NCBI GenBank assembly: GCA_037893245.1
Contig: JBAIAA010000396.1
Location: 372,001-436,000 of the forward strand
Length of the DNA stretch: 64,000 nt
From: Crossaster papposus
Lineage: Eukaryota; Echinodermata; Asteroidea; Velatida; Solasteridae
Direction of reading: 5' to 3'
Numbering within the stretch: position 1 is the stretch's first letter; every line of letters starts with the position of its first letter. A model generated the notes under the pieces. The model was not told the origin of the DNA and did not search any database. It saw nothing but the letters and a program-made list of their open reading frames with translations. Position numbers and translations under genes: made by a program. Of the stretch, positions 13,835 through 26,014 are shown piece after piece.

Positions 13835-13850
13835 GGCCCTTTTCAGGGCC
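13835..13850 (+). terminator. Histone 3' stem-loop, H3 copy 3
   Basis: Same sequence and spacing as the H3 stem-loop of unit 1. Confidence 0.98.
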
Positions 13851-14537
13851 AATATTTTTTTCAAAGAGAGATTCATTCCAATCGCGTTTTCTGTAGAGTT
13901 TTGGAAAGTTAAGTTTGGTTACTATAGGTAAATACGAATTTTAACTGGCCAGAGCTCCGGAGAACGGATTAATAAAATTAATCGGATTAGTCTCTTTCCA
14001 TTTTGTTTGTTTGTCTGTCTGTCTCTTATTTTTTGTTGTCCCCCCACCCCCCAAAATAAAAATAAAAAATTATTTTACTTTTAATACGGTAAAAAAGGAG
14101 AAGAGTAATTGCCTGGCCATGTACACAATTGTTTATGCAGTCATTTTGTGTCATATTTTCGAAAACGGGAACTCTTCGTTACATTGGATGATACGCAAGT
14201 TTACCCGGCGTTTGGGGAAAAATAAATAATGAGTGAAACCACACCGGATTGTTGGCCTCTACCGAATATAATAAAAAAGTGGATATTCTAAATTATTGTT
14301 TGTAATTGTTTGTTTCTTGGAGTTTTCATTCGGATTCGGAAGGATAGCTTTTGCCCTCTGTGCGTGTGGCAAGCGCCAATGCATGTCACTTTGCACGCGT
14401 ACATAATTCTTCACGCTTGGGTGATTGTGTGGACAATGCGTGTATGCCCAGAATCCTAGCGGGTACCATAAAAGTCGTCCCGGCATGCTTGACCTTCCAT
14501 TCGATCGCACGATCACATACACTCATCTTCTCCAATC

Positions 14538-14906
14538 ATGGCTCCTAAAGTTAGCGGAAAAGGCCAGAAGAAGGCCGGCAACACCAAGGCTCCGGTCAGC
14601 ACGAACAAGAAGAGGCGTCGGCGTCGCAAGGAGAGCTACGGCATCTACATCTACAAAGTCATGAAACAGGTGCACCCCGACACAGGAATCTCCAGCAAGG
14701 CAATGAGCATCATGAACAGCTTTGTCAACGACGTGTTTGAGCGCATCGCCGGCGAATCTTCCCGCCTTGCCCACTACAACAAGAAGTCGACCATCTCAAG
14801 TCGTGAAGTGCAGACTGCAGTACGCCTAATCCTCCCGGGAGAGCTTGCCAAGCATGCAGTCAGCGAAGGAACCAAGGCCGTCACCAAGTATACGACTTCA
14901 AAATAG
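14538..14906 (+). CDS. H2B: Histone H2B, copy 3
   Basis: Same protein as copy 1. TATA element 14468-14474, stem-loop 14951-14966. Confidence 0.99.
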   Translation: MAPKVSGKGQKKAGNTKAPVSTNKKRRRRRKESYGIYIYKVMKQVHPDTGISSKAMSIMNSFVNDVFERIAGESSRLAHYNKKSTISSREVQTAVRLILPGELAKHAVSEGTKAVTKYTTSK

Positions 14907-14950
14907 GTTGACCGAGGGAGGAACAAATAACACGAAAAACATAACCAAAC

Positions 14951-14966
14951 GGCTCTTTTCAGAGCC
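14951..14966 (+). terminator. Histone 3' stem-loop, H2B copy 3
   Basis: Same sequence and spacing as the H2B stem-loop of unit 1. Confidence 0.98.
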
Positions 14967-15982
14967 AACACAATTTAAAAAAAAGAGATGTGACTGTCTG
15001 ATCTGTGTTACTAATTTAGTCAATATTCGTAGGTGGTAAAATCGTTCGGGTAGTGTTCCCGTCTTTACATTCTCCCTGACCTTAAAAGGAGAAATGAAGA
15101 TCAACATTAACCTTCTGTTCTCGTCGCCTTTGAAAACAAATATGTGACTTGAAAAGGCATGACGGGGAAAAGTATTTCTGTAGTATTTGGAGTTCTATTG
15201 TTTTACACCGTAGTAAAGACCGATTCGTTAGTTTTGCAATGATACCAACAGTATTTATTTACATCATTTAATTAACATGATATATACAACATTGCAGGGC
15301 TGACAGTGCGCCGCCCAACCTAAGCGATCGAATTTTTAAAACCAACGAATAGCTTTGACCAAAACAATTATACGCGTGTCCGCCAACAACGAAATTGACA
15401 AATGGGGGTCATTGTTAATTTAGCCTCAGTAAGTCACGTAGGAATTTGCAATGGCGAAACAGCCTTTTGTTATTCAGCACCTGTGCACGCAGTGGTTTTT
15501 GTTCATTCAGTCTCCATTACGAGAAGTAGTGGTTTCTTGTTTGATGTATGTTTAATATATGTGTTTGTCGTATCTCTGTGCAGACAAATCCGTGACAGTT
15601 TTCAATGTGGTTTATGAGGGACGATCTGCGGCCAGCGTGGAGGCAGGTCAATCGGTAGGCAACAGGGACACACCGTCGGGATAACAGAAATCGTCTGAGA
15701 AAGCAGGTAAGGTTTTTGGGTGCTTTGGGTTTTTGCTGTTATGATTTCATCGCTTAGATTGAAGACAGACAGACAGACAGACCTCGTTCAAAAAATGTAT
15801 CCCTGTCTTCACGAATCCAAAAATGGATGCGGTGCACTCAACCGTACAGTAAGTGTGTCGCGCGTGATTGGCTACTTGGCGTGCTTCGGCCAATCCACCG
15901 GAACGCTATAACTAGTGCTGTCACCCCCCTCGTACGGCACTTTCACTGCAGATCGCAATCTACTGTCACCAATTACTTCAAG

Positions 15983-16360
15983 ATGACTGGACGAGGAAAG
16001 AGCGGAAAAGCAAGAAGCAAGGCCAGGAGCAGGTCCTCAAGGGCGGGACTGCAGTTCCCCGTGGGTCGCGTTCATCGATTTTTGCGAAGGGGCAACTACG
16101 CTGAGCGGGTTGGAGCCGGTGCACCGGTCTACCTGGCAGCCGTGATGGAATACCTGACCGCGGAGATCCTGGAGCTGGCCGGTAACGCAGCACGAGACAA
16201 TAAGAAGACGAGAATTAACCCTCGACATCTGCAGCTTGCTATACGCAACGACGAAGAGCTTAACAAGTTGATGAGTGGGGTTACCATCGCGCAAGGCGGT
16301 GTGCTTCCCAACATCCAGCAAGTACTTCTGCCCAAAAAGGCCGCCAAAGTATCAAAGTAA
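15983..16360 (+). CDS. H2A: Histone H2A, copy 3
   Basis: Same protein as copy 1. TATA element 15907-15912, stem-loop 16406-16421. Confidence 0.99.
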   Translation: MTGRGKSGKARSKARSRSSRAGLQFPVGRVHRFLRRGNYAERVGAGAPVYLAAVMEYLTAEILELAGNAARDNKKTRINPRHLQLAIRNDEELNKLMSGVTIAQGGVLPNIQQVLLPKKAAKVSK

Positions 16361-16405
16361 TAGGCCTACAAACAAATTACTTTGCCTCCACAAACAAAAC
16401 CAAAA

Positions 16406-16421
16406 GGCTCTTTTCAGGGCC
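16406..16421 (+). terminator. Histone 3' stem-loop, H2A copy 3
   Basis: Same sequence as the H2A stem-loop of unit 1, with the U-G pair. Confidence 0.96.
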
Positions 16422-17793
16422 ACCACATAGTTACAAGAGAGAAACGCCGCTGTCTGTCTGTTCTTCATTTTTAAATAAAGTTTTAAAAGAGACAAATTTA
16501 GATAATACATGTGTAGATTTTAACTTTCACAGCCAAAGGCCCGCTGAGTTTGTTCAATGGCTTCGTTTATTTTTTAAAGAATCGCCTTCCCTTTTCCTGC
16601 TTATAAAAATATTAAGAAAGTGTTTTTTGTCATCCGGGCGCGCGTGCGTTTTAACTTGTATCCCGGCGACCTTCATATAAAAACTAGTTCATTAAATATG
16701 CAACGCGCGCACTGTGACTTCAACAAAGCAAAAATAAATACGCGCTGTGTCTGTACTCTATATATACATGTACTACGCGTACTGTACAGTACATGCATGT
16801 TCAGTTTGTAAAAGTACGTGAATGATATTATACCCGCGACCCAGCACATCAAAATCAAGAATAAGTCGGAAAAAGACTTTCGGAGATATAAATATAATAA
16901 GATTGCAAATTCAATAAGCTTTTTAATGACATCCATCACAAGCCTTTAGCTCGGAAATTATTGGTTACGAGTTACAGACTGGGGATGGCTATCAATAGAA
17001 AGCCTATGGAATTTCAAATGTTACTATGTACATATCGTGAATTGTCATTTCCCGCTTATTATTGATTTTGATATCCTGGGTCACATTTTCATAGATTTAA
17101 CAAAAACATTGGAAATGTGGTGAGTTGACACTTCGCGTGTGGTCTATTAGCTTTGTTTTCGTGTTCTGTCTTACCTGGGCCCAATTTCATAACAAATGTA
17201 AGCACAACAATTTGCTTAGCATGAAACCTTTTCCTTGGCCAAACTGAAGATTTCCGAACACGTTTTATTGACGGTCGTGAATTCTCGTTAACGTTCGCGA
17301 CTACAATTTCGACGTCTGGGTGTACACAATTAAATGGTCAGGCCATAGAACCAGACTATTTTCACCGCCCACAAAGTGGGACATTTAGGTTCTGCTTAAA
17401 AACAAATAAACCGGCCTGAACGGTAAACGATCGAGGCGCGGTTGTGCCGAAGGGCGCCATCTATCGGCACGCTCGTACCGGCAGGTCTGTGTGTATTTAC
17501 AGCGGCGAGGCGCAGTGCAGCATGGCGATAATTTTGATACCAGTCGCATTTTTCCAGATTTTCAAGTGACTTTTGGTTAAAAAAAATGAATTTGTAAAAG
17601 AATATTGTCGATGTGTATGAAAATGTGTTATGAAAACCCCCCAAGCTCATGAATATTGATGTAAATTAACGTGCCAAAAGTTGGTAATTTCTATAAACGG
17701 GTTTGCGTCGGGCTCTGTGAGAAGTCCTTTTCTTGACCCGAAATACACAAATTAGAAAAGTTAAAATAAGAATATTATTCGGATGAGAACAAT

Positions 17794-17840
17794 GGGCGGG
17801 GGAATCAATTTGCATGCATAATTCCAGAGCGCCCTATTGG
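17794..17840 (+). promoter_or_regulatory. U2 promoter elements, unit 3
   Basis: Same elements as unit 1, ahead of an intact U2 gene. Confidence 0.65.
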
Positions 17841-17856
17841 TTCAATGTCAATCGTT

Positions 17857-18044
17857 ATCGCTTCTCGGCCTTTTGGCTAAGATCATGTGTAGTATCTGTT
17901 CTTTTCAGCTTAATATCTGAAACGCTGTTCATCGAACAGCCAGTATATTAATCTGATTTTTGGATTTGGGCCGTGGAATAGAGGCTTGCCTCGTCCCGGC
18001 CATGGGTTGGCCCGGTATAGCAGTACATCCGGGATTCGGCCCAC
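17857..18044 (+). ncRNA. U2: U2 snRNA, unit 3 (intact)
   Basis: Same sequence as the unit 1 gene. It is the last intact U2 copy before five consecutive interrupted ones. Confidence 0.96.
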
Positions 18045-18778
18045 TCCCCTCGGGGAACATCAATTAATACAAAAACAGGTCTCGTCTATTATGTGTATTC
18101 CTATGTCGCCTCACTTTTACAAGTTCTTTCTTCGCTTTACTTCGTGGCTTTCTTATATTTGAACATTTCAATTTGTCTCAATTAAATAATTGTATGAAGA
18201 CCGATCTCTTTGTTTTAGGTTGATTTCTGAAGAAAGGGAAAAACAACAACAACAAAAACAAACAAACAAACAAACAAACAAACAGATCCTCTGCGACTGG
18301 TTGTATTTTTTTTTGGCGAAGATGTATTAGATTTCTTTATCTTTTCCATATTTTTAGAAATTCATATGATTTCATATAAATGTAGACTTTAAATGTTCTT
18401 TTTGTTTTTGGTCTTGTTTGTTTGAATTCCATTTTTGTTCTAAATACTGTATAGGTAATAATGCAGGGCCCTTTTTTATAGCTTTTTTTTTGTAAGTGAT
18501 AAAACCTCAAATACAATAAATAACAGTGCTTTTAACAGTTCAGTTTTTATGTTTGTATTTTAATGTTGCGATTATTCGTTTGCTTGCTTTCCTCTCTCTC
18601 TCTCTCTCGTTGACTGTTTATTTCTCCTCTCGTGTCGTTATTTCGGGAGGGAAACCTCTGCCACGATTTGTTGCTAGAGGGCGCCCTGACTTTCGTTTGC
18701 CTGGCGTGCTCCTATCGCGTCCGCGCATAGCAGTGATATATAATACACTGCCTCGCCCATTCAATCGATCTAGTCTAG

Positions 18779-19126
<348 letters not shown>

Positions 19127-19161
19127 ATAGATGCATGATACATGCCATTTTCAAACCAAAC

Positions 19162-19177
19162 GGCTCTTTTCAGAGCC
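19162..19177 (+). terminator. Histone 3' stem-loop, H4 copy 4
   Basis: Same sequence and spacing as the H4 stem-loop of unit 1. Confidence 0.98.
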
Positions 19178-19613
19178 ACCACGATTTCACAAAAAGAGAT
19201 TGATTCCAGGTTTTAATTTGTGTGTACTCTGTTATTATTTGGGCATTGTCTCGCGGGATTCAGTGTGGATTTTCCTCCCTGTGTCTATTAGTATTAAGGT
19301 TTTTTTCTTTTCGTTTATTGCCCGTAATTATTCCCGGGATGTCTTTATCGAAGACACGGCCCATTTGTTTATTTTGGTAGCTGGGGAAAATTAATTTGCT
19401 TGCAAAGTATCATGTACTCGTAGGTAATATTGACCGTATTGTTTCGGAGGGTAAATCAGTTGTGATCAGTGAAGCGTCCCGGCATGGTGTCCGAATTATC
19501 CAATCGGAAGACTGCCCATTGTTATACTTCAGCCCCAGGATGCTATTCTCTAGTCTTAAGAGACGGCCTGTTCGTTGATTTGGCATTCACTTCTTATCTA
19601 CTCTCCATTCTGA

Positions 19614-20042
<429 letters not shown>

Positions 20043-20073
20043 GTCACAGCTGCGTGCGCAAAACTAACCGAAC

Positions 20074-20089
20074 GGCCCTTTTCAGGGCC
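20074..20089 (+). terminator. Histone 3' stem-loop, H3 copy 4
   Basis: Same sequence and spacing as the H3 stem-loop of unit 1. Confidence 0.98.
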
Positions 20090-20776
20090 AATATTTTTTT
20101 CAAAGAGAGATTCATTCCAATCGCGTTTTCTGTAGAGTTTTGGAAAGTTAAGTTTGGTTACTATAGGTAAATACGAATTTTAACTGGCCAGAGCTCCGGA
20201 GAACGGATTAATAAAATTAATCGGATTAGTCTCTTTCCATTTTGTTTGTTTGTCTGTCTGTCTCTTATTTTTTGTTGTCCCCCCACCCCCCAAAATAAAA
20301 ATAAAAAATTATTTTACTTTTAATACGGTAAAAAAGGAGAAGAGTAATTGCCTGGCCATGTACACAATTGTTTATGCAGTCATTTTGTGTCATATTTTCG
20401 AAAACGGGAACTCTTCGTTACATTGGATGATACGCAAGTTTACCCGGCGTTTGGGGAAAAATAAATAATGAGTGAAACCACACCGGATTGTTGGCCTCTA
20501 CCGAATATAATAAAAAAGTGGATATTCTAAATTATTGTTTGTAATTGTTTGTTTCTTGGAGTTTTCATTCGGATTCGGAAGGATAGCTTTTGCCCTCTGT
20601 GCGTGTGGCAAGCGCCAATGCATGTCACTTTGCACGCGTACATAATTCTTCACGCTTGGGTGATTGTGTGGACAATGCGTGTATGCCCAGAATCCTAGCG
20701 GGTACCATAAAAGTCGTCCCGGCATGCTTGACCTTCCATTCGATCGCACGATCACATACACTCATCTTCTCCAATC

Positions 20777-21145
20777 ATGGCTCCTAAAGTTAGCGGAAAA
20801 GGCCAGAAGAAGGCCGGCAACACCAAGGCTCCGGTCAGCACGAACAAGAAGAGGCGTCGGCGTCGCAAGGAGAGCTACGGCATCTACATCTACAAAGTCA
20901 TGAAACAGGTGCACCCCGACACAGGAATCTCCAGCAAGGCAATGAGCATCATGAACAGCTTTGTCAACGACGTGTTTGAGCGCATCGCCGGCGAATCTTC
21001 CCGCCTTGCCCACTACAACAAGAAGTCGACCATCTCAAGTCGTGAAGTGCAGACTGCAGTACGCCTAATCCTCCCGGGAGAGCTTGCCAAGCATGCAGTC
21101 AGCGAAGGAACCAAGGCCGTCACCAAGTATACGACTTCAAAATAG
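20777..21145 (+). CDS. H2B: Histone H2B, copy 4
   Basis: Same protein as copy 1. TATA element 20707-20713, stem-loop 21190-21205. Confidence 0.99.
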   Translation: MAPKVSGKGQKKAGNTKAPVSTNKKRRRRRKESYGIYIYKVMKQVHPDTGISSKAMSIMNSFVNDVFERIAGESSRLAHYNKKSTISSREVQTAVRLILPGELAKHAVSEGTKAVTKYTTSK

Positions 21146-21189
21146 GTTGACCGAGGGAGGAACAAATAACACGAAAAACATAACCAAAC

Positions 21190-21205
21190 GGCTCTTTTCA
21201 GAGCC
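21190..21205 (+). terminator. Histone 3' stem-loop, H2B copy 4
   Basis: Same sequence and spacing as the H2B stem-loop of unit 1. Confidence 0.98.
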
Positions 21206-22221
21206 AACACAATTTAAAAAAAAGAGATGTGACTGTCTGATCTGTGTTACTAATTTAGTCAATATTCGTAGGTGGTAAAATCGTTCGGGTAGTGTTCCCG
21301 TCTTTACATTCTCCCTGACCTTAAAAGGAGAAATGAAGATCAACATTAACCTTCTGTTCTCGTCGCCTTTGAAAACAAATATGTGACTTGAAAAGGCATG
21401 ACGGGGAAAAGTATTTCTGTAGTATTTGGAGTTCTATTGTTTTACACCGTAGTAAAGACCGATTCGTTAGTTTTGCAATGATACCAACAGTATTTATTTA
21501 CATCATTTAATTAACATGATATATACAACATTGCAGGGCTGACAGTGCGCCGCCCAACCTAAGCGATCGAATTTTTAAAACCAACGAATAGCTTTGACCA
21601 AAACAATTATACGCGTGTCCGCCAACAACGAAATTGACAAATGGGGGTCATTGTTAATTTAGCCTCAGTAAGTCACGTAGGAATTTGCAATGGCGAAACA
21701 GCCTTTTGTTATTCAGCACCTGTGCACGCAGTGGTTTTTGTTCATTCAGTCTCCATTACGAGAAGTAGTGGTTTCTTGTTTGATGTATGTTTAATATATG
21801 TGTTTGTCGTATCTCTGTGCAGACAAATCCGTGACAGTTTTCAATGTGGTTTATGAGGGACGATCTGCGGCCAGCGTGGAGGCAGGTCAATCGGTAGGCA
21901 ACAGGGACACACCGTCGGGATAACAGAAATCGTCTGAGAAAGCAGGTAAGGTTTTTGGGTGCTTTGGGTTTTTGCTGTTATGATTTCATCGCTTAGATTG
22001 AAGACAGACAGACAGACAGACCTCGTTCAAAAAATGTATCCCTGTCTTCACGAATCCAAAAATGGATGCGGTGCACTCAACCGTACAGTAAGTGTGTCGC
22101 GCGTGATTGGCTACTTGGCGTGCTTCGGCCAATCCACCGGAACGCTATAACTAGTGCTGTCACCCCCCTCGTACGGCACTTTCACTGCAGATCGCAATCT
22201 ACTGTCACCAATTACTTCAAG

Positions 22222-22599
22222 ATGACTGGACGAGGAAAGAGCGGAAAAGCAAGAAGCAAGGCCAGGAGCAGGTCCTCAAGGGCGGGACTGCAGTTCCCCG
22301 TGGGTCGCGTTCATCGATTTTTGCGAAGGGGCAACTACGCTGAGCGGGTTGGAGCCGGTGCACCGGTCTACCTGGCAGCCGTGATGGAATACCTGACCGC
22401 GGAGATCCTGGAGCTGGCCGGTAACGCAGCACGAGACAATAAGAAGACGAGAATTAACCCTCGACATCTGCAGCTTGCTATACGCAACGACGAAGAGCTT
22501 AACAAGTTGATGAGTGGGGTTACCATCGCGCAAGGCGGTGTGCTTCCCAACATCCAGCAAGTACTTCTGCCCAAAAAGGCCGCCAAAGTATCAAAGTAA
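22222..22599 (+). CDS. H2A: Histone H2A, copy 4
   Basis: Same protein as copy 1. TATA element 22146-22151, stem-loop 22645-22660. Confidence 0.99.
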   Translation: MTGRGKSGKARSKARSRSSRAGLQFPVGRVHRFLRRGNYAERVGAGAPVYLAAVMEYLTAEILELAGNAARDNKKTRINPRHLQLAIRNDEELNKLMSGVTIAQGGVLPNIQQVLLPKKAAKVSK

Positions 22600-22644
22600 T
22601 AGGCCTACAAACAAATTACTTTGCCTCCACAAACAAAACCAAAA

Positions 22645-22660
22645 GGCTCTTTTCAGGGCC
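22645..22660 (+). terminator. Histone 3' stem-loop, H2A copy 4
   Basis: Same sequence as the H2A stem-loop of unit 1, with the U-G pair. Confidence 0.96.
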
Positions 22661-24032
22661 ACCACATAGTTACAAGAGAGAAACGCCGCTGTCTGTCTGT
22701 TCTTCATTTTTAAATAAAGTTTTAAAAGAGACAAATTTAGATAATACATGTGTAGATTTTAACTTTCACAGCCAAAGGCCCGCTGAGTTTGTTCAATGGC
22801 TTCGTTTATTTTTTAAAGAATCGCCTTCCCTTTTCCTGCTTATAAAAATATTAAGAAAGTGTTTTTTGTCATCCGGGCGCGCGTGCGTTTTAACTTGTAT
22901 CCCGGCGACCTTCATATAAAAACTAGTTCATTAAATATGCAACGCGCGCACTGTGACTTCAACAAAGCAAAAATAAATACGCGCTGTGTCTGTACTCTAT
23001 ATATACATGTACTACGCGTACTGTACAGTACATGCATGTTCAGTTTGTAAAAGTACGTGAATGATATTATACCCGCGACCCAGCACATCAAAATCAAGAA
23101 TAAGTCGGAAAAAGACTTTCGGAGATATAAATATAATAAGATTGCAAATTCAATAAGCTTTTTAATGACATCCATCACAAGCCTTTAGCTCGGAAATTAT
23201 TGGTTACGAGTTACAGACTGGGGATGGCTATCAATAGAAAGCCTATGGAATTTCAAATGTTACTATGTACATATCGTGAATTGTCATTTCCCGCTTATTA
23301 TTGATTTTGATATCCTGGGTCACATTTTCATAGATTTAACAAAAACATTGGAAATGTGGTGAGTTGACACTTCGCGTGTGGTCTATTAGCTTTGTTTTCG
23401 TGTTCTGTCTTACCTGGGCCCAATTTCATAACAAATGTAAGCACAACAATTTGCTTAGCATGAAACCTTTTCCTTGGCCAAACTGAAGATTTCCGAACAC
23501 GTTTTATTGACGGTCGTGAATTCTCGTTAACGTTCGCGACTACAATTTCGACGTCTGGGTGTACACAATTAAATGGTCAGGCCATAGAACCAGACTATTT
23601 TCACCGCCCACAAAGTGGGACATTTAGGTTCTGCTTAAAAACAAATAAACCGGCCTGAACGGTAAACGATCGAGGCGCGGTTGTGCCGAAGGGCGCCATC
23701 TATCGGCACGCTCGTACCGGCAGGTCTGTGTGTATTTACAGCGGCGAGGCGCAGTGCAGCATGGCGATAATTTTGATACCAGTCGCATTTTTCCAGATTT
23801 TCAAGTGACTTTTGGTTAAAAAAAATGAATTTGTAAAAGAATATTGTCGATGTGTATGAAAATGTGTTATGAAAACCCCCCAAGCTCATGAATATTGATG
23901 TAAATTAACGTGCCAAAAGTTGGTAATTTCTATAAACGGGTTTGCGTCGGGCTCTGTGAGAAGTCCTTTTCTTGACCCGAAATACACAAATTAGAAAAGT
24001 TAAAATAAGAATATTATTCGGATGAGAACAAT

Positions 24033-24079
24033 GGGCGGGGGAATCAATTTGCATGCATAATTCCAGAGCGCCCTATTGG
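24033..24079 (+). promoter_or_regulatory. U2 promoter, now ahead of insertion A
   Basis: Unchanged U2 promoter elements. Downstream are only 29 nt of U2 and a 12-nt leader before the ORF1 start, so this promoter probably drives insertion A. Confidence 0.6.
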
Positions 24080-24095
24080 TTCAATGTCAATCGTT

Positions 24096-24124
24096 ATCGC
24101 TTCTCGGCCTTTTGGCCAAGATCA
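24096..24124 (+). pseudogene. U2 5' fragment (nt 1-29), left of insertion A
   Basis: U2 nt 1-29 with one change, T22 to C (at 24117), which turns the G11-U22 pair of stem I into G-C. Nt 30-35 (TGTGTA) are missing at the junction. Confidence 0.95.
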
Positions 24125-24136
24125 CCGGGAGCTACG

Positions 24137-25477
24137 ATGGCAACGAATGAACTACAGAGGGAGCTGTCTACATACCTGACGACTGATGCGAAGATCCAAT
24201 ACGACGAGATGTGCCAGCTGATCTCCGAGACCGCCGGGGAGACTGACGTCGCCTGCGTCCAGCAGCTGAGTGAAAACAAATGGTGCGTCACCACAACATC
24301 TGAAGCGGCCAATACAAAGATGCTCCAAGCCGACCTGCTCATCGGGCAACATCGTGTTACGTCCACACCGGTGAGCAGGAAGAAGACCTTCATCACGGTC
24401 CGTGACGCACCATTCGAGCTACGCGACGTCACCATCTCCCTGGCGCTATCTCACTACGGCAAGGTCTTCGGCATCAGACGAGGACATTGGCAGAAACATC
24501 TTGGGTGGGAGAACGGCCACCGACACGCGCGTATGGAACTGAGTCGTCCAATCCCATCTTACGTGCGTGTCGGTGGGTACCAAGTGCGAGTGGAGTACGA
24601 CCACCAAGAGAGGACATGCCGGGTTTGCGGGTTGGTCGGCCACCTGGCTGCGGGGTGCCCGTCAGTTGTGTGCTACAACTGCAACAAGCACGGGCACCGC
24701 AGCCGGGAGTGTCCGGAGCCGGTGAAGTGCCGAGGGTGCGGGGAGACGGGGCACTATGCCGCACGGTGCCCCCGTTCGTACGCCGCTCGCCTGCGTGTTA
24801 CGGCTTTCACCGACCCGGACATCGACGACGACGGCGGCGACCCGCGCCCGGCGAGACCGCCCACACCACCTCGGGCCAGTCCGGACCCTGCGGCTACAAC
24901 CCGTCAGACAGGACCACTCAAGGTACCCCGGACCCCACCACAGGACGCCCCACCACAGCCGGCCAGACCAACCAAGCCTTCACGGCCTAGTAGCCCACCA
25001 CAAAGACCATCTGAGGCCGGCACACCCACTGCAGGCGGCACCAGGCCCGCCCGCACAGCCAACCGTCCACCTCGGCGTGGTGCGGGCGAGGCGGTTGCCC
25101 CGACCACGGAGAGTGCGACGGCAACGGTGTCGATGTCATCGTTGTCGTCGTCAGAAACATCGATCACTACGAACGTGTCGTTCTCCTCCGTGGAAGGCGG
25201 TAAGCCTAGGCGGTACCAGCTGAAACTCCCGTCGATAACGCCGGAAGAGAGAACCAGGGACTGGGCGGAGATGGTCGCGAGTGCGGAGGCGGAGATACAG
25301 CAAGAGATGGAGCGACGGAGCCAGGAAAGCAGTTCCGACGGGTCCGTCGCCTCCATAATATCTACCGCCTCCGCAAAACGCTGTCACCATTCCTCAGATT
25401 CCCCTGAGGAATGGTCGACAATACGAGGGAAGAAACCACGTCCCAAGAAGAGGAAGGCACGAGCCAACAAAAAATGA
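24137..25477 (+). CDS. ORF1 protein of insertion A (RRM-like plus CCHC knuckles)
   Basis: 446 codons. The frame is open upstream into U2 and its promoter, but ATG 24137 is chosen because the homologous ORFs align from here and U2 transcription would begin at 24096. Residues 1-80 are an N-terminal domain shared with D. Residues 84-155 look RRM-like (FITVRDAPFELRDVTI and GKVFGIRRG). Three CCHC knuckles follow: C161-C164-H169-C174, C179-C182-H187-C192 and C198-C201-H206-C211. Then come a Pro-rich linker (about 236-310), a Ser/Thr-rich stretch, an acidic/Gln segment and a Lys/Arg-rich tail. It probably binds element RNA to form the retrotransposition particle. Its last part is identical in sequence to that of insertion E. 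Confidence 0.88.
   Translation: MATNELQRELSTYLTTDAKIQYDEMCQLISETAGETDVACVQQLSENKWCVTTTSEAANTKMLQADLLIGQHRVTSTPVSRKKTFITVRDAPFELRDVTISLALSHYGKVFGIRRGHWQKHLGWENGHRHARMELSRPIPSYVRVGGYQVRVEYDHQERTCRVCGLVGHLAAGCPSVVCYNCNKHGHRSRECPEPVKCRGCGETGHYAARCPRSYAARLRVTAFTDPDIDDDGGDPRPARPPTPPRASPDPAATTRQTGPLKVPRTPPQDAPPQPARPTKPSRPSSPPQRPSEAGTPTAGGTRPARTANRPPRRGAGEAVAPTTESATATVSMSSLSSSETSITTNVSFSSVEGGKPRRYQLKLPSITPEERTRDWAEMVASAEAEIQQEMERRSQESSSDGSVASIISTASAKRCHHSSDSPEEWSTIRGKKPRPKKRKARANKK
25387..25414 (+). repeat. Hairpin near the ORF1 end, insertion A
   Basis: An 11-bp perfect stem (25387-25397 with 25404-25414) and a 6-nt loop, inside coding sequence. The same hairpin is in insertions B (one G-U pair) and E, but not in D. 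Confidence 0.85.
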
Positions 25478-25861
25478 ACTGTTTTCTTTGGTGGTGGGTT
25501 AAGTGAGTTGTTTTGTTTAAATAAGTGGTGGTGGTTTTTTAATAAGAAGATGTAAATTTTATGTAAATATAAGTGGTGGTGGGTTTAAGAAGATGTTAAT
25601 TTTTTATGTAAATATTTTCACAGTTGTGTTTTTGTAAAAATTGAAGATACAAATAATACGTAATATTTATTCAGTTGTTCTTTTCCTGATAGTAATCAAG
25701 CGCGTTTATTTTGGTGGAGGGTTATGTCCCGTTTTATATAATGTTTGCATTGTTTAAAACAAGTTGTATTTAATTTTTATTTTGTACATACTGTGACCGT
25801 TGTGTTGTATCATCATATGTGTGTTTGGTTTCATTTACAAGAATAAACCAATTTAAAAACC

Positions 25862-26014
25862 GTATCTGTTCTTTTCAGCTTAATATCTGAAACGCTGTTC
25901 ATCGAACAGCCAGTATATTAATCTGATTTTTGGATTTGGGCCGTGGAATAGAGGCTTGCCTCGTCCCGGCCATGGGTTGGCCCGGTATAGCAGTACATCC
26001 GGGATTCGGCCCAC
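25862..26014 (+). pseudogene. U2 3' fragment (nt 36-188), right of insertion A
   Basis: Resumes at GTATCTG, the second half of the GTAGTA motif. Otherwise unchanged, with the Sm site kept. It has no promoter of its own. Confidence 0.95.

Larger units (their letters stand above)
24125..25861 (+). mobile_element. Insertion A: ORF1-only U2-specific retroelement
   Basis: 1737 bp between U2 nt 29 and nt 36. It has a 12-nt leader, one intact ORF1 homologous to that of insertion D, and a 3' UTR of about 380 bp. The 3' UTR contains GGTGG-rich segments and AATAAA at 25842-25847, and its last 24 nt are the same as in insertion D. There is no reverse transcriptase, so it is a non-autonomous element, comparable in layout to half-L1 elements. 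No poly(A) tail follows; it ends AAAAACC. Confidence 0.92.

Noticed and set aside
24053-24136. In-frame N-terminal extension of ORF1 (MHNSRAPYWFNV...) starting upstream of U2, also seen in D and E
   Set aside because: It reads through the U2 promoter region and U2 itself, which would be transcribed only from +1 at 24096. In B the upstream frame is different, so the extension is not conserved; the inner ATGs align across all copies.
24125-25861. Target-site duplications around the insertions
   Set aside because: No duplicated U2 bases flank any of the five insertions; small deletions are seen instead.
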